A stretch of DNA of 64,000 nt from Pseudomonas baetica. Its GTDB lineage: Bacteria; Pseudomonadota; Gammaproteobacteria; Pseudomonadales; Pseudomonadaceae. Location of the stretch: positions 930,001 through 994,000 of the forward strand of contig NZ_PHHE01000001.1 in assembly GCF_002813455.1 (NCBI RefSeq), read 5' to 3'. The translations under genes were made by a program, and so were the position numbers. Below, piece after piece: positions 1 through 8,089 of the stretch; position 1 is the stretch's first letter; every line of letters starts with the position of its first letter. The notes beneath the pieces were generated by a model. The model had not been told where the DNA came from and did no database searches. It worked only from the letters and a program-made list of their open reading frames with translations.

Positions 1-117
1 AGTCTGAACAGTGACAACGTCACGGTTGTCGCGGGAGCGATTTTGATCGCTACAGAGCTTACAAGTCGGTGGGCGGACTTGAAACCCGAGATGGGTCTCT
101 TCCTGCAAAACATTTAG
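1..117 (+). CDS. Possible 3' end of a gene entering from the left edge
   Basis: An open frame runs from base 1 to a TAG at 115-117 and reads as a plausible mixed helical peptide ending in GLFLQNI. A second short frame (about 119-238) reads as a single membrane-spanning segment (KIIISLLTIALAVPVIC) but has no convincing start. I do not recognise either. In this ICE class the integrase gene and the attachment site normally lie beyond traI, so this edge may be accessory DNA between them. The stretch 118-295 shows no other gene. Confidence 0.25.
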   Translation, partial: SLNSDNVTVVAGAILIATELTSRWADLKPEMGLFLQNI

Positions 118-295
118 GTCGTCTGTCAAGATCATCATATCTCTTCTGACGATTGCTCTTGCCGTGCCGGTGATCTGCATCCTGACGTGGTACCTCACCA
201 AGAGTACTTCCGGATTTATCACCCAGCGTATTGGATAACGAAGGCGTCGATGAGGCAGTCTCGCGCTTCGACCCGAAATGAGATCCTTGGGGGAA

Positions 296-2020
296 TTAAG
301 CTTTCTCAATTTTAAGAAAGGGATTATCGGGTGGTATCCATTCAAAAAATAGCTTCGGTTCCTCAATCAGATATCCCTTCAAAGTGGCTGTTTTTCTGGG
401 GCCGCGCACTTGGCACGTCCAGATATTCAGACCGTCGTCACGCTTCCTGTGGATCTCCAGTTTTTCAAACTGCTTCTGCACCCAGCGCCATTTTTCAGTT
501 TCTTGATCGGCCCCCTGTGAGATACCAGGAAACTCCTGCGCGTAGCGTTGGAAGAGGCCAGGTGTGACCAGTAATACGCTGCCACTCACCGTGTGGATTT
601 TGGCCTTGCTGTCATTGATGATCAGCTTATGGCTGAGGATGCCTTCCTTGAGCCAATTCAGGAATGCCTGACCAGGGTTGTCCGATGGGGGATTTGAGAT
701 CTCGAGGGTGCCAGCTGACGATGCGTTGCTGACCTCAGACTCTTCCAGCTCGAACATATCCAACAACGTGTCGAGATAGTCAGCGTCTTCTATCGCCCTA
801 GGATCTGCCGGCGAAGAGCTTTGACGCGATCCTGTACTGACAGTCTCGGGCGCTGCTGGTGATGCCGGAGTGTCAGTCGGGCGGTCATCGACTGCCACGC
901 TCACCGTTCCGCTGAAAGCCTCAGGCCGGTCTTCGTTCCCCCAGATCAACGCCGGTTGAATGCGCAAGAACGTAAAGGTCTGCTGCCAGTTTCCCTGCGT
1001 GACAAGAGCGGTCCAGATAGCTTTTCCTTCTAGAGTCGACTCGACCAGCCCATGCGACTGCAGTTCGTCGAACACGGCAATGTTGGACGTGGGGATGCCC
1101 TCAATCGACTGCGATAGCAGATAGGCCCGCAGTTTGTCCGTGACCGTCTTGCTGACCAGCCACAGGGCGTCTTCAGTCAACCAACCCGCGGCACCTGGCT
1201 GGTTGAGTTTCAGCTCGTGTTGAACCAGATGACGCAGTCCGCTGAGCAAGTGATGTTGCAGCGAATGAATCGGCGCTTGTAGTGCCTTGCTCGGATTGCC
1301 ACCAATGTTCTGTGCGGTGGAGACGCGGTCGGCCTGCATCACCAACTCACCGAGCACGCCGGCACGTTCGTACTGGCCCGCCAGGACATACAGCAGACTG
1401 GCCCACAGTGGCGGAAATCCACTGAGCCAATCGAGGATTGGGCGGTCGAGAATTTGGGTGTAGAGCAAGCCTGCGGCGGCGCCGTGCAGGTGGTAGTCGC
1501 GGCCTTTGAGGTAGCGAAAACGGTAGGGCTGATCCAGGGAACCCTGCCAAGGATGCCAAACACGGCCATCCTGGCGTTCGACCAGCAGGTCCACGGCGAT
1601 CTTGCCGATGTCATGCAGCAGGGCGCCATAGGCGATGCCAGCCGACCAGGCATCGGTCTGGGCGGCTTGGTCTTCGGGCGCGGCGCCGGTGGGCAGCAAA
1701 TACGACTGACGCAGTTTCAAACTGCAAGCGACCAGCTCCAGGCCATGGTCGAGCATGCCACCGAGATACGCATGGTGGTGCGTCTCGCTGGCCGGGAGTT
1801 GCTGGACCTGTTCGGCGTAGCGATGGATCGGATTTAAGTAGAGCTGGGTGAATTGGACGTGGGAGAGGGCGGTGTATTGCCAGATGCGATCGAGCAACTG
1901 GCGGCGGTGCTCCACTGCTAAGAGGGTATGGGCTGACTCGATGGACAGGTAACCTTCGGCGACGTTGACGGTCGGTGGCGGAGGGGGCTTCTGCCTTTTG
2001 TGGCGAAACAGACGGAGCAT
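296..2020 (-). CDS. traI: MOBH-family relaxase TraI (TIGR03760 / TraI_2 type)
   Basis: This is the relaxase expected to nick the ICE at oriT and lead the transferred strand into the recipient. The 574-residue protein has the HD-hydrolase-like core of MOBH relaxases: a His cluster HHH at residues 81-83, DH at 91-92, LLHDIGK at about 134-140 and YHLHG at 176-180. A low-complexity Ser/Pro/Thr linker (about 385-410) is followed by a C-terminal domain of the TraI_2_C/DUF1528 kind. The start has a good Shine-Dalgarno (GGAGG, 5 nt upstream). It is transcribed alone, pointing to the left edge, where the integrase is usually found in ICEclc-type elements. Length and layout are normal for the family, and I see no damage. 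Confidence 0.93.
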   Translation of the reverse strand: MLRLFRHKRQKPPPPPTVNVAEGYLSIESAHTLLAVEHRRQLLDRIWQYTALSHVQFTQLYLNPIHRYAEQVQQLPASETHHHAYLGGMLDHGLELVACSLKLRQSYLLPTGAAPEDQAAQTDAWSAGIAYGALLHDIGKIAVDLLVERQDGRVWHPWQGSLDQPYRFRYLKGRDYHLHGAAAGLLYTQILDRPILDWLSGFPPLWASLLYVLAGQYERAGVLGELVMQADRVSTAQNIGGNPSKALQAPIHSLQHHLLSGLRHLVQHELKLNQPGAAGWLTEDALWLVSKTVTDKLRAYLLSQSIEGIPTSNIAVFDELQSHGLVESTLEGKAIWTALVTQGNWQQTFTFLRIQPALIWGNEDRPEAFSGTVSVAVDDRPTDTPASPAAPETVSTGSRQSSSPADPRAIEDADYLDTLLDMFELEESEVSNASSAGTLEISNPPSDNPGQAFLNWLKEGILSHKLIINDSKAKIHTVSGSVLLVTPGLFQRYAQEFPGISQGADQETEKWRWVQKQFEKLEIHRKRDDGLNIWTCQVRGPRKTATLKGYLIEEPKLFFEWIPPDNPFLKIEKA

Positions 2021-2242
2021 CGTGACCTCCGGGAAGTGGCTGGGTCAGTGGCCTTTTAGCCTTTTCGGATAGCGCTCTTACCCTTGCGTGCCCATACCCT
2101 TCCAACCCTTACCCGTCCTTTTGGCTCGTGTCCCTTTGTGCGGCAATCGGAATATGGATACTCCTAGGCATCATTTTTTTGGGGGCTAGTACGGAAAAGA
2201 AAAGAGTCGGTACACTGCGGTGCATATTTTTTAGGTCTTGCC

Positions 2243-2437
2243 ATGAACCTCACTGACGCCACGCTCGTGCTGCTGCTCGCGGCACGTATCCATGGGACCG
2301 ACGAAGCCGTCAGGGCTTCGGCGAAGAGCGTGGTCAAGAAGTTGCCGCGCAGTAAACGCGATCTGATCTACAAGGTGATCGATAGCCGAAGCCCGCTCGA
2401 GCTGGTGGATTTTCTGGCACAGAACCTGGATACATAA
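2243..2437 (+). CDS. Small conserved ICE protein of unknown function
   Basis: The 64-residue, mostly helical protein begins MNLTDATLVLLLAARIHG and has a basic middle (KKLPRSKRD). It is divergent from traI and convergent with the ArdC-like gene. It has no signal peptide and no motif I recognise. Its position beside traI and its compact two-helix look suggest a small DNA-binding or regulatory protein, which is inference. A T-rich run precedes the start; the Shine-Dalgarno is weak. Confidence 0.55.
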   Translation: MNLTDATLVLLLAARIHGTDEAVRASAKSVVKKLPRSKRDLIYKVIDSRSPLELVDFLAQNLDT

Positions 2438-2518
2438 CGGAATGCTGCGGGTGTGCGCCCCTCTCTTGTTCTTAGCGTGAGGGCCCGCCGTATGATTCCG
2501 TCTGTTTTCTGGAAACAG

Positions 2519-2546
2519 AAAAAAGGGCTCAACTCGCGTTGGGCCC
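2519..2546 (-). terminator. Intrinsic terminator after the ArdC-like gene
   Basis: On the minus strand GGGCCCAA and TTGAGCCC form an 8-bp stem (one G-T pair) around a 6-nt loop and are followed directly by a run of T. It lies 30 nt past the stop codon of the ArdC-like gene. Confidence 0.8.
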
Positions 2547-2576
2547 TGTGAAGCGTTTGCAGCGGTGAGGTAACGA

Positions 2577-3536
2577 TCAAGCTCCATCGTTCATGCATAG
2601 TGAGTCATCCAAGACCGCTTGCTTTAGTTGCTGCTCCAGGTTGAGTACATACTTCGAGGCGCTTCGGGCCTGGCCACTGGCGCGGAAGATCGCGCGTTTG
2701 TCAGCCTTGAGCAGGCTGAGCCAGGAATCGATATAGCCCTCGTGCCTCAGCTCTCCCTGAATGCCGGCGTAAGCACATAAAAACGCAGCGCCCATCTCGG
2801 CGATCAACTCCTCAAACGCGTAGCCTGGCGAGCCGAATGGACAGGATGACGTCACCCCCTCGCGCTGCAACCGAGCGTGATGCCCGGTCCAGTGCGTTAG
2901 CTCGTGCAGTGCGGTGGCGTAGTACCCGCCTTCATCGTGAAATTGTGCTTTTGTCGGCAGTTGGATGAGATCCCTGATCGGGTGGTAAAAGGCTTCGTCG
3001 GCAGGCCGATGAACAATGCGTGCACCTGAACTTAACAGCAGATTTTCCGCAACGCTATTGGCCTCGAAGGGATCGGTCGGTTCCGTTTCGAGCAGGGTTT
3101 GATTGAACATCTCGAGCCCCTCCGTTTGCTCGATGTTGAACAGAAAATGCGTCCTGAGAATGCCGAAGTGAGCGACCTTGGGCTGATCGTTTTCATCGAG
3201 TACGGGTTGGCCTGACTCGGTCTGTTCCTCGCGCTCCATCGGCTTGTAGAGCACAGCCAGAGTGCTGTGCTCACCCTTACGGATGTGCCCACCGGCTTTT
3301 TTAGCTTGGTTGAAGGTCAGCCAACGATCTTGAGTGAACCCCTGCAACCTGGCCTCGGCCCAGAGCAGCGGTAAATTGATACCCGAATACGGACGTCGCG
3401 TGATGGCGTTGATGGGGTAGGGTTGATGGCCGATGTAAGCTGAGCCACTTGAGGACCAGGGTCTGATCCAGGGAGCAACGCCTTGGTCTAACGCGGTAAC
3501 GATCTTGTCAGTTACGTCTTGGTAGATATCGCGCAT
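2577..3536 (-). CDS. ArdC-like antirestriction / ssDNA-binding zincin (DUF1738)
   Basis: ArdC-type proteins bind incoming single-stranded DNA and protect it from host restriction in the recipient. This 319-residue protein has the N-terminal DUF1738 domain (begins MRDIYQDVTDKIVTALDQG) and a C-terminal metallopeptidase-like domain with the zinc motif HELTH at about 211-215, followed by a conserved ELIAEMGAAF helix. I chose the ATG at 3536 because it has GAGGAAAT just upstream and matches the family N-terminus; a further 51 upstream codons are open but lie in the structured leader. It follows the 109-residue gene and the candidate oriT at 4.1-4.3 kb, as expected for a leading-region gene. Confidence 0.88.
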   Translation of the reverse strand: MRDIYQDVTDKIVTALDQGVAPWIRPWSSSGSAYIGHQPYPINAITRRPYSGINLPLLWAEARLQGFTQDRWLTFNQAKKAGGHIRKGEHSTLAVLYKPMEREEQTESGQPVLDENDQPKVAHFGILRTHFLFNIEQTEGLEMFNQTLLETEPTDPFEANSVAENLLLSSGARIVHRPADEAFYHPIRDLIQLPTKAQFHDEGGYYATALHELTHWTGHHARLQREGVTSSCPFGSPGYAFEELIAEMGAAFLCAYAGIQGELRHEGYIDSWLSLLKADKRAIFRASGQARSASKYVLNLEQQLKQAVLDDSLCMNDGA

Positions 3537-3600
3537 GGCAATTTCCTCGAGAGAAAAACGGAGGAACGCCTTGCCCGTCGGGGGAGGGTTCCCCGGTGGG
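3537..3600 (-). promoter_or_regulatory. Structured 5' leader, copy 1 (before the ArdC-like gene)
   Basis: Read on the minus strand, the leader runs CCC, 3 nt, GGGG, 6 nt, CCCC, a few nt, GGG, then a CGTTTTTC-like segment and the Shine-Dalgarno. This gives a GGGG/CCCC hairpin inside an outer CCC/GGG pairing. The same plan recurs before the 109-residue gene, radC and the DUF3577 gene, always about 65-75 nt upstream of the ATG. Confidence 0.55.
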
Positions 3601-3666
3601 TGATGGGCTGGATTGATGCAGGTCTTGCATGCCGTCCGATGTGGAGGTGGGCGCCGCCAATTGCGC

Positions 3667-3996
3667 TTAGCGCTGGTGTTCTCCTGCAAGCGCTATCAGT
3701 AAGGCGCCAGGCTGACCCGGTTCTTGGAGTAGGCTGAGACTCAATTGCAGCAACGGGTCGTGGTCTAAGTGATCGGTTGGTCCAATGTGGATTACCTCGA
3801 ACAGCACGTAGGGCTTGTGTGGATAGGCCAGGTGGGCTTCGAAGGCTGCGCGCAATACGTGGCTCAACCGATCGATCTGCAGCTTCCCAGCGTGATCGGA
3901 ACGCTCGAGCTGTACTGCGCGTTGCCATGCGCCAGGTGTGAACACAATGGGCAACCGAAGGGTGTTCAGTGTTTCCGGTGTAAGTGAGTCGGGCAT
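3667..3996 (-). CDS. Hypothetical ICE accessory protein, 109 aa
   Basis: The soluble 109-residue protein begins MPDSLTPETLNTLRLPIVF and has no signal peptide. Its start is supported by GGAG 9 nt upstream. It lies directly downstream of the candidate oriT and a structured leader and upstream of the ArdC-like gene, so it is probably made early in a recipient cell. I do not recognise the family. It is a real gene by its start site, spacing and composition; a role in protecting or establishing the incoming DNA is inference from position. Confidence 0.65.
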   Translation of the reverse strand: MPDSLTPETLNTLRLPIVFTPGAWQRAVQLERSDHAGKLQIDRLSHVLRAAFEAHLAYPHKPYVLFEVIHIGPTDHLDHDPLLQLSLSLLQEPGQPGALLIALAGEHQR

Positions 3997-4061
3997 GGTA
4001 TGTCTCCGTTGAAAACGCGAAGAAACCTGTCCCGTGCGGGAAAAGATTTCCCCGCAGTGGG
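3997..4061 (-). promoter_or_regulatory. Structured 5' leader, copy 2
   Basis: On the minus strand CCC and GGG enclose a longer stem (TGCGGGGAAA with TTTTCCCGCA), followed by a CGCGTTTTC segment and the Shine-Dalgarno of the 109-residue gene. The sequence differs from copy 1, but the pairing plan is the same. Confidence 0.55.
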
Positions 4062-4120
4062 TTGAAGAAAATCAAGAGGGTTTTCCTGACGAGCAGAGCT
4101 CGAAAGGCGCTCAGGAGAGC

Positions 4121-4270
4121 AGTAGGCGTTCATCACCGTAGAATCGGCCACCGTGCGAGCTACCGAACGCTAATCGCACTTGGGGAGAGCCATCATCGAA
4201 GTGACGTAGCCTTGAAGGTTCTGGCTACCTGGGAAAGTGCTGTCGATAACAGCGATCCGTACCTTGTATT
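4121..4270. other. Candidate origin of transfer, copy A (of two in the window)
   Basis: This is a 150-bp non-coding element closely matched by 33158-33303. The two share a 29-bp identical block (4205-4233 here) that contains the hairpin arms GTAGCC and GGCTAC, and a GTGCGA/TCGCAC inverted repeat lies at about 4153-4179. A further hairpin, GCTGT/ACAGC, follows and is kept in both copies although its sequence differs. ICEclc is known to carry two origins of transfer that share a repeat motif; position 2.1 kb from traI and next to an antirestriction gene fits that role. It could instead be a structured RNA leader. Assignment as oriT is inference. Confidence 0.55.
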
Positions 4271-4453
4271 TAACCGGACGATTTATCTGGGTCAATGACT
4301 GTAGAGACGCTGTTTCACGGAGCTTGTCTTCTGTCTTCCAGTGAAGATTTTTCGGCTGGGGCAAACTGATAAACGGTCAGGCACGGGCCGATTTCAGTAG
4401 TACGCTATTTACTCTTGTCTCAACCATGAAAACGCTCAGAAGAGGGCGAGACC

Positions 4454-4819
4454 ATGCCGATTCAGCAACCTGTTCAGAGTTCACGTGCCCACCGCTGGGC
4501 GTACGTTTGTGGTATGTCGGTGAAGCGTGGTTACCGTAGGTTGAAAACGATTGAATCCCGCGTGGTTGAGCGTGCGGAGACGGTAGGTATGCCCGCAGGT
4601 AAATTTCTTGTTCGCGGGAGTTTTCTGACTGCCAAGTTGGCTCTGCTCGGAGCATTTATTTTTGTTAGCTTCTGGTTGTTTGTGCTGATGTGCACAATCG
4701 TCGTATTAGCAGCTATCCCAATTCAAGATTCAGACACTCCAGGTATTGACGATCTCGATGATCCAATGCATAGAACGTCTTGGCCTGAGCGGTACGATAA
4801 ATGGGGTTCTCTGAAGTAG
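4454..4819 (+). CDS. DUF3742-like small membrane protein
   Basis: The 121-residue protein has a basic N-terminus, one long hydrophobic segment (about residues 60-90, beginning around FLTAKLALLGAF) and an acidic tail rich in Asp. This matches DUF3742 proteins, which sit beside the traG-like gene of ICEclc-type elements in convergent orientation, exactly as here (8 bp separate the two stops). The function is unknown; it probably sits in the inner membrane of the donor. The ATG at 4454 is preceded by an AGGGCGAG-type ribosome site. Confidence 0.65.
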   Translation: MPIQQPVQSSRAHRWAYVCGMSVKRGYRRLKTIESRVVERAETVGMPAGKFLVRGSFLTAKLALLGAFIFVSFWLFVLMCTIVVLAAIPIQDSDTPGIDDLDDPMHRTSWPERYDKWGSLK

Positions 4820-4827
4820 CCTCTTGG

Positions 4828-6384
4828 TTATTTTGAGCTCGATTTACCCGAAACAATTCTTGCACCGCTCATCAACTGAGAGGTTCCGTTAGAGCTCGCC
4901 GTCTGTGCTGCGTGGGTTCCCCTGCTGAGCATTCCTTCTACGCCTGAACCTACGCTATATCCGGCCCAACTCATGGTGGCTAGAAAAACCATCGGCAGCA
5001 CGATGAACATCGCACCCATCACATACTCAATTACCTGCGCCGTAACTGTCCCCTCCATGAAGCCGGATGTGGGCAGCGATAACAGCACTTGATTGGAAGC
5101 CGAAACTTGGTTGTACAAGGTGTCGAGCATGCTGGAGTCGACCCAGCGCGCCAGTTCCCACCAGAAGGTCAGCATGTGTAAGGTGAGCAGCGCGAACGTC
5201 ACTGTCATGACGGTCTTCAACTGATAGGTACTGACCAGCAGGATCAACGGCAAGCTGATGATGACGCCCATGATGAGGAAGGCCTGCACCATTGGCAGTG
5301 CGGCGCGTAGTGCATTCATTGCCGGGAAGTTGCTGAAGGAGCCCAGTGCTAACCCGGTATTGGTGGCCAGATTATTGAGCCCCTGAGTGATCGAGCCACC
5401 ACGAGCGCTGGAGCCATAGTCCTGGTACACCTGTCCGGGCGACATGGACATCGATTGCTGGCGCGGGCTGACCAACTCACGGAGGGTGGCATCCTCTATC
5501 TCGTTGCCCGAACGGCCAGTCAACCAACCTTTCAACTGAGTCAGCAGCGAAGGATCGACCTGCTCGATCAAGCGCCCGCGCAAGCCGACACCGCTGTCGC
5601 TCCACCACTGCTTGCAGGTGGGGTAGCCCGCGCCATTCTGTAACCGAGGCAAGGAGACATCGCGGTTTTCATCATAGGGCCAGTTGACGCGCGGCGTGCG
5701 TGAACGATCCGTATCGTAGTAGCCGGGCGTGTCGAGAAAATAGCTTGAGCCGATCCAGGAGGCGTCGTGACTTTGTGCTTTGTCCAACTGCGGACGGTTG
5801 GTGAATAGCCGAGAGCGGGAATAGCCGTAGCAGTCACGAGTGAAATCGGCGACTTCCTGCAGCAGTACCTGACTGTCGATACGCGAGCTGTCGATCTCCA
5901 TACGCATTTGTCGGATATCCGGTGTACAGGGAATGGAAGCGGTGGCCGCCGCGGTTACCCCTTTACTCAAGGCATGCACCAGAAACCACCAGATCGGTAC
6001 GTTGGCGGAGCGCTCGCCGATAGTCTTGAAGGTCGTTCCCCAGGCCGTTTCCGTTGGCTTGGCCACACTCACGCCGCAGCGCTGGCTCGCCGCGTCATCG
6101 AACGTCATTGACGAGAGGCTCAACGGAAAAACCGGCGCGCAGCCGAACAACACGACGATGTAGGCCAGCCACAACCGGTTCTCGATCCGCGGCACCGAGA
6201 GCAATCCCTTGTTTCCCTCATCCGCGCCTTGCTGACGGGCTGACAGCCATTCCTGGAGGATGATCGCGCCGAAGGGCGCGGCAAACAGCCCGGTGTCGGC
6301 CAGGACGCTCCAGAGTCCATTGTTAATGATCCAGGCCAGCAGGGAGAGGTAAAATTCCAGGTAACTGTTGGTGCTCAGGAGCAT
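4828..6384 (-). CDS. traG: TraG N-terminal-like inner-membrane mating protein
   Basis: This is a type G mating-pair formation protein of the TraG_N family (PFL_4713-like), thought to work in pilus assembly and mating-pair stabilisation at the inner membrane. The 518-residue sequence starts with membrane segments (LSLLAWIINNGLWSVLADTG region, about 10-50), has a long periplasmic stretch with several Cys, and ends with a block of hydrophobic helices (about 360-480) followed by a Ser-rich tail. It is the last gene of a minus-strand operon with the 102-residue, PFL_4711 and PFL_4710 genes. The start ATG has GGTGGTGACCTC context upstream and no overlap with its neighbour. Confidence 0.85.
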   Translation of the reverse strand: MLLSTNSYLEFYLSLLAWIINNGLWSVLADTGLFAAPFGAIILQEWLSARQQGADEGNKGLLSVPRIENRLWLAYIVVLFGCAPVFPLSLSSMTFDDAASQRCGVSVAKPTETAWGTTFKTIGERSANVPIWWFLVHALSKGVTAAATASIPCTPDIRQMRMEIDSSRIDSQVLLQEVADFTRDCYGYSRSRLFTNRPQLDKAQSHDASWIGSSYFLDTPGYYDTDRSRTPRVNWPYDENRDVSLPRLQNGAGYPTCKQWWSDSGVGLRGRLIEQVDPSLLTQLKGWLTGRSGNEIEDATLRELVSPRQQSMSMSPGQVYQDYGSSARGGSITQGLNNLATNTGLALGSFSNFPAMNALRAALPMVQAFLIMGVIISLPLILLVSTYQLKTVMTVTFALLTLHMLTFWWELARWVDSSMLDTLYNQVSASNQVLLSLPTSGFMEGTVTAQVIEYVMGAMFIVLPMVFLATMSWAGYSVGSGVEGMLSRGTHAAQTASSNGTSQLMSGARIVSGKSSSK

Positions 6385-6394
6385 GGTGGTGACC

Positions 6395-6703
6395 TCACAG
6401 TCGGGTGAGTTCGACGCAGGTAAAGAGCACGAGCCCTAATGTCCCGATGCGTTTCACGCGCAGTCGATCCTGGGGTCGATATCGGTAGCGCTGAAGCAGA
6501 TCCCACCAGAGCGCAAAGAGGGCGCCGTAGAGCAGGGCACGCCACCCCCGCAGATAGGGTCGTACGGATTCGAATGCCTGCTGCCAGGCCTCGAAACTAC
6601 CCAGCGCAGCGCGGCCGATCCATGCGACCAGTGCGGCGGTCAGGATCATCACTGCGGCAATCCCCAGACTCGAAAGCAAAGTGAATAGCGGTGAGCGTTT
6701 CAT
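6395..6703 (-). CDS. Small ICE membrane protein (PFL_4712-like)
   Basis: The 102-residue protein has two predicted membrane spans (about residues 9-32 and 50-66), a basic loop (QRYRYRPQDRLRVKR) and a final hydrophobic stretch. It lies between the traG-like and PFL_4711 genes, with gaps of 10 and 3 bp, so it is translated as part of that operon. It has no recognisable catalytic motif. Its size, topology and place match the short conserved gene at this point in related ICEs; the role is unknown but probably structural in the mating channel. Confidence 0.7.
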   Translation of the reverse strand: MKRSPLFTLLSSLGIAAVMILTAALVAWIGRAALGSFEAWQQAFESVRPYLRGWRALLYGALFALWWDLLQRYRYRPQDRLRVKRIGTLGLVLFTCVELTRL

Positions 6704-6706
6704 GGC

Positions 6707-8089
6707 TCACTTGCGCCTGGCGTCAGCATCATTGAGTCGACCGGGCTCGGGGTCGCCTTGCTCGACGGTGCGCGAAGCATCAGCACCGCCGGCATGCCGA
6801 TCGAGCACCAGGCTGGCGGTATTGGTGGTCAGCATCTGCCGGACCTGCAGTTCTGTCTGCAGCAGGCGGATTTCACGCTCCAGAGCGTCGATGTTTTTCG
6901 TCAAGGCGGTTTGGGCCGGTTCGGCGGAAGCGATGTTCGGCTCGTGACTGCCCGCCAGCAGGGTGCGCAGTAGCAGCAACGCTTTGTCGAGCACGCTGGA
7001 CAAGGCCGTCTCACTGGCCAGGCGCCGTGCCAACAGATCCTGATCGGGATCGTCGCGCAGGGCTTCAACCACGCCACGAGTCACCGGCAGCATCGGGCTG
7101 GAGGCTTTCGCCAAGTTGTCAGGGGTAGGCGGCAGAGAGCCAGACAACAGCCCTTGCAGGGCCTTGAGGCGCTCGTTATAGGCCTCCTGGATCAGCGGCG
7201 TCAGTCCGCTGCCAGCGGTCGCACGCAGAGTTTCGCAGCTGTCGCAGGTCGCGACTTCGCTCTCGCCCAACACCCGAACGGCCCAGTCGGACTCCTCTTG
7301 GGGCGAAGCCCATGTCTGACAAATAGCCCCTCCCAGGCAATCACTGCTACTGATCGAGGCACTGTCATCCACCGTACGGTTATGCAGCAGGTTATATCCT
7401 GCGCGGACCACGTCGGCGGTCACCCGAATGGGCGTCTGTCCGTTACCTCCGGCCTTTGAACCGCCGACCCAGGACACCCCATTGTTGCCGTTATGGGCTT
7501 CGGTGTTTTTCACCGCTGCCACCGCATCACCGCCGGTTTGCTCCAGATTGCCCTGCATCTCCTGGTTCTTGGCCAGCGCACCCCAACCGGCTTGACCGAC
7601 CTTGTCCGCCATCTTCTCGGCCATGGCTTGGCAGGTCAGTTTGGAGCGATCGAAGTCGATACGGCCTTGCATCACCCCGTTACTGAGCAACTCATAGAGA
7701 CCGGGGTTGGCGCGCTGGATGATCAACGCCGGCAGAGACATCACCGCTTGGGTCGCGTTCTGCACGACGCTGCCCATGATCTGCTGGAAACCTTCGGTGG
7801 CGCCGTTCAGCTGGTTTTGCAGAGTATTGGTGAGGCTCATGTTTCCGCACATCATGTTTGCTCGCCAGGACCCGCCGACCCCGAGACCGCTAGGTCGGTA
7901 GAGCGAGCTCGGTGAGCCGACTGCCGAGCCGCCACCGATGGTGTACATCACCCGGTCGTCGAGCACTTCGCCTTGAGTACCCAGGCGGTAATTGCCCTCG
8001 GCGGCGTAGGCATGCGTGGCCATGGCGAGCAGTCCACAGAGCAACAGACTCATCACGCCCAACCAGGGTCGTGCGAGAAGCCGACTCAT
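6707..8089 (-). CDS. ICE mating protein, PFL_4711 family (TIGR03755)
   Basis: The 460-residue exported protein has an N-terminal signal sequence (hydrophobic stretch at about 9-25, cleavage near THAYA). It has paired Cys residues in the middle, including CDSC, and a C-terminal coiled coil (IDALEREIRLLQTELQVRQ). This combination places it in TIGR03755, a periplasmic component conserved in ICEclc-type transfer systems and comparable to TraH-like proteins. I chose the ATG at 8089 because it overlaps the upstream stop as ATGA and has AAGGAGG upstream; an open extension of 19 codons lacks these. Confidence 0.85.
   Translation of the reverse strand: MSRLLARPWLGVMSLLLCGLLAMATHAYAAEGNYRLGTQGEVLDDRVMYTIGGGSAVGSPSSLYRPSGLGVGGSWRANMMCGNMSLTNTLQNQLNGATEGFQQIMGSVVQNATQAVMSLPALIIQRANPGLYELLSNGVMQGRIDFDRSKLTCQAMAEKMADKVGQAGWGALAKNQEMQGNLEQTGGDAVAAVKNTEAHNGNNGVSWVGGSKAGGNGQTPIRVTADVVRAGYNLLHNRTVDDSASISSSDCLGGAICQTWASPQEESDWAVRVLGESEVATCDSCETLRATAGSGLTPLIQEAYNERLKALQGLLSGSLPPTPDNLAKASSPMLPVTRGVVEALRDDPDQDLLARRLASETALSSVLDKALLLLRTLLAGSHEPNIASAEPAQTALTKNIDALEREIRLLQTELQVRQMLTTNTASLVLDRHAGGADASRTVEQGDPEPGRLNDADARRK

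Noticed and set aside
2577..3689. Longer start for the ArdC-like protein (51 extra residues)
   Set aside because: The extra part is low-complexity, overlaps the structured leader and lacks a ribosome site; the Met at 3536 has one and matches the family.
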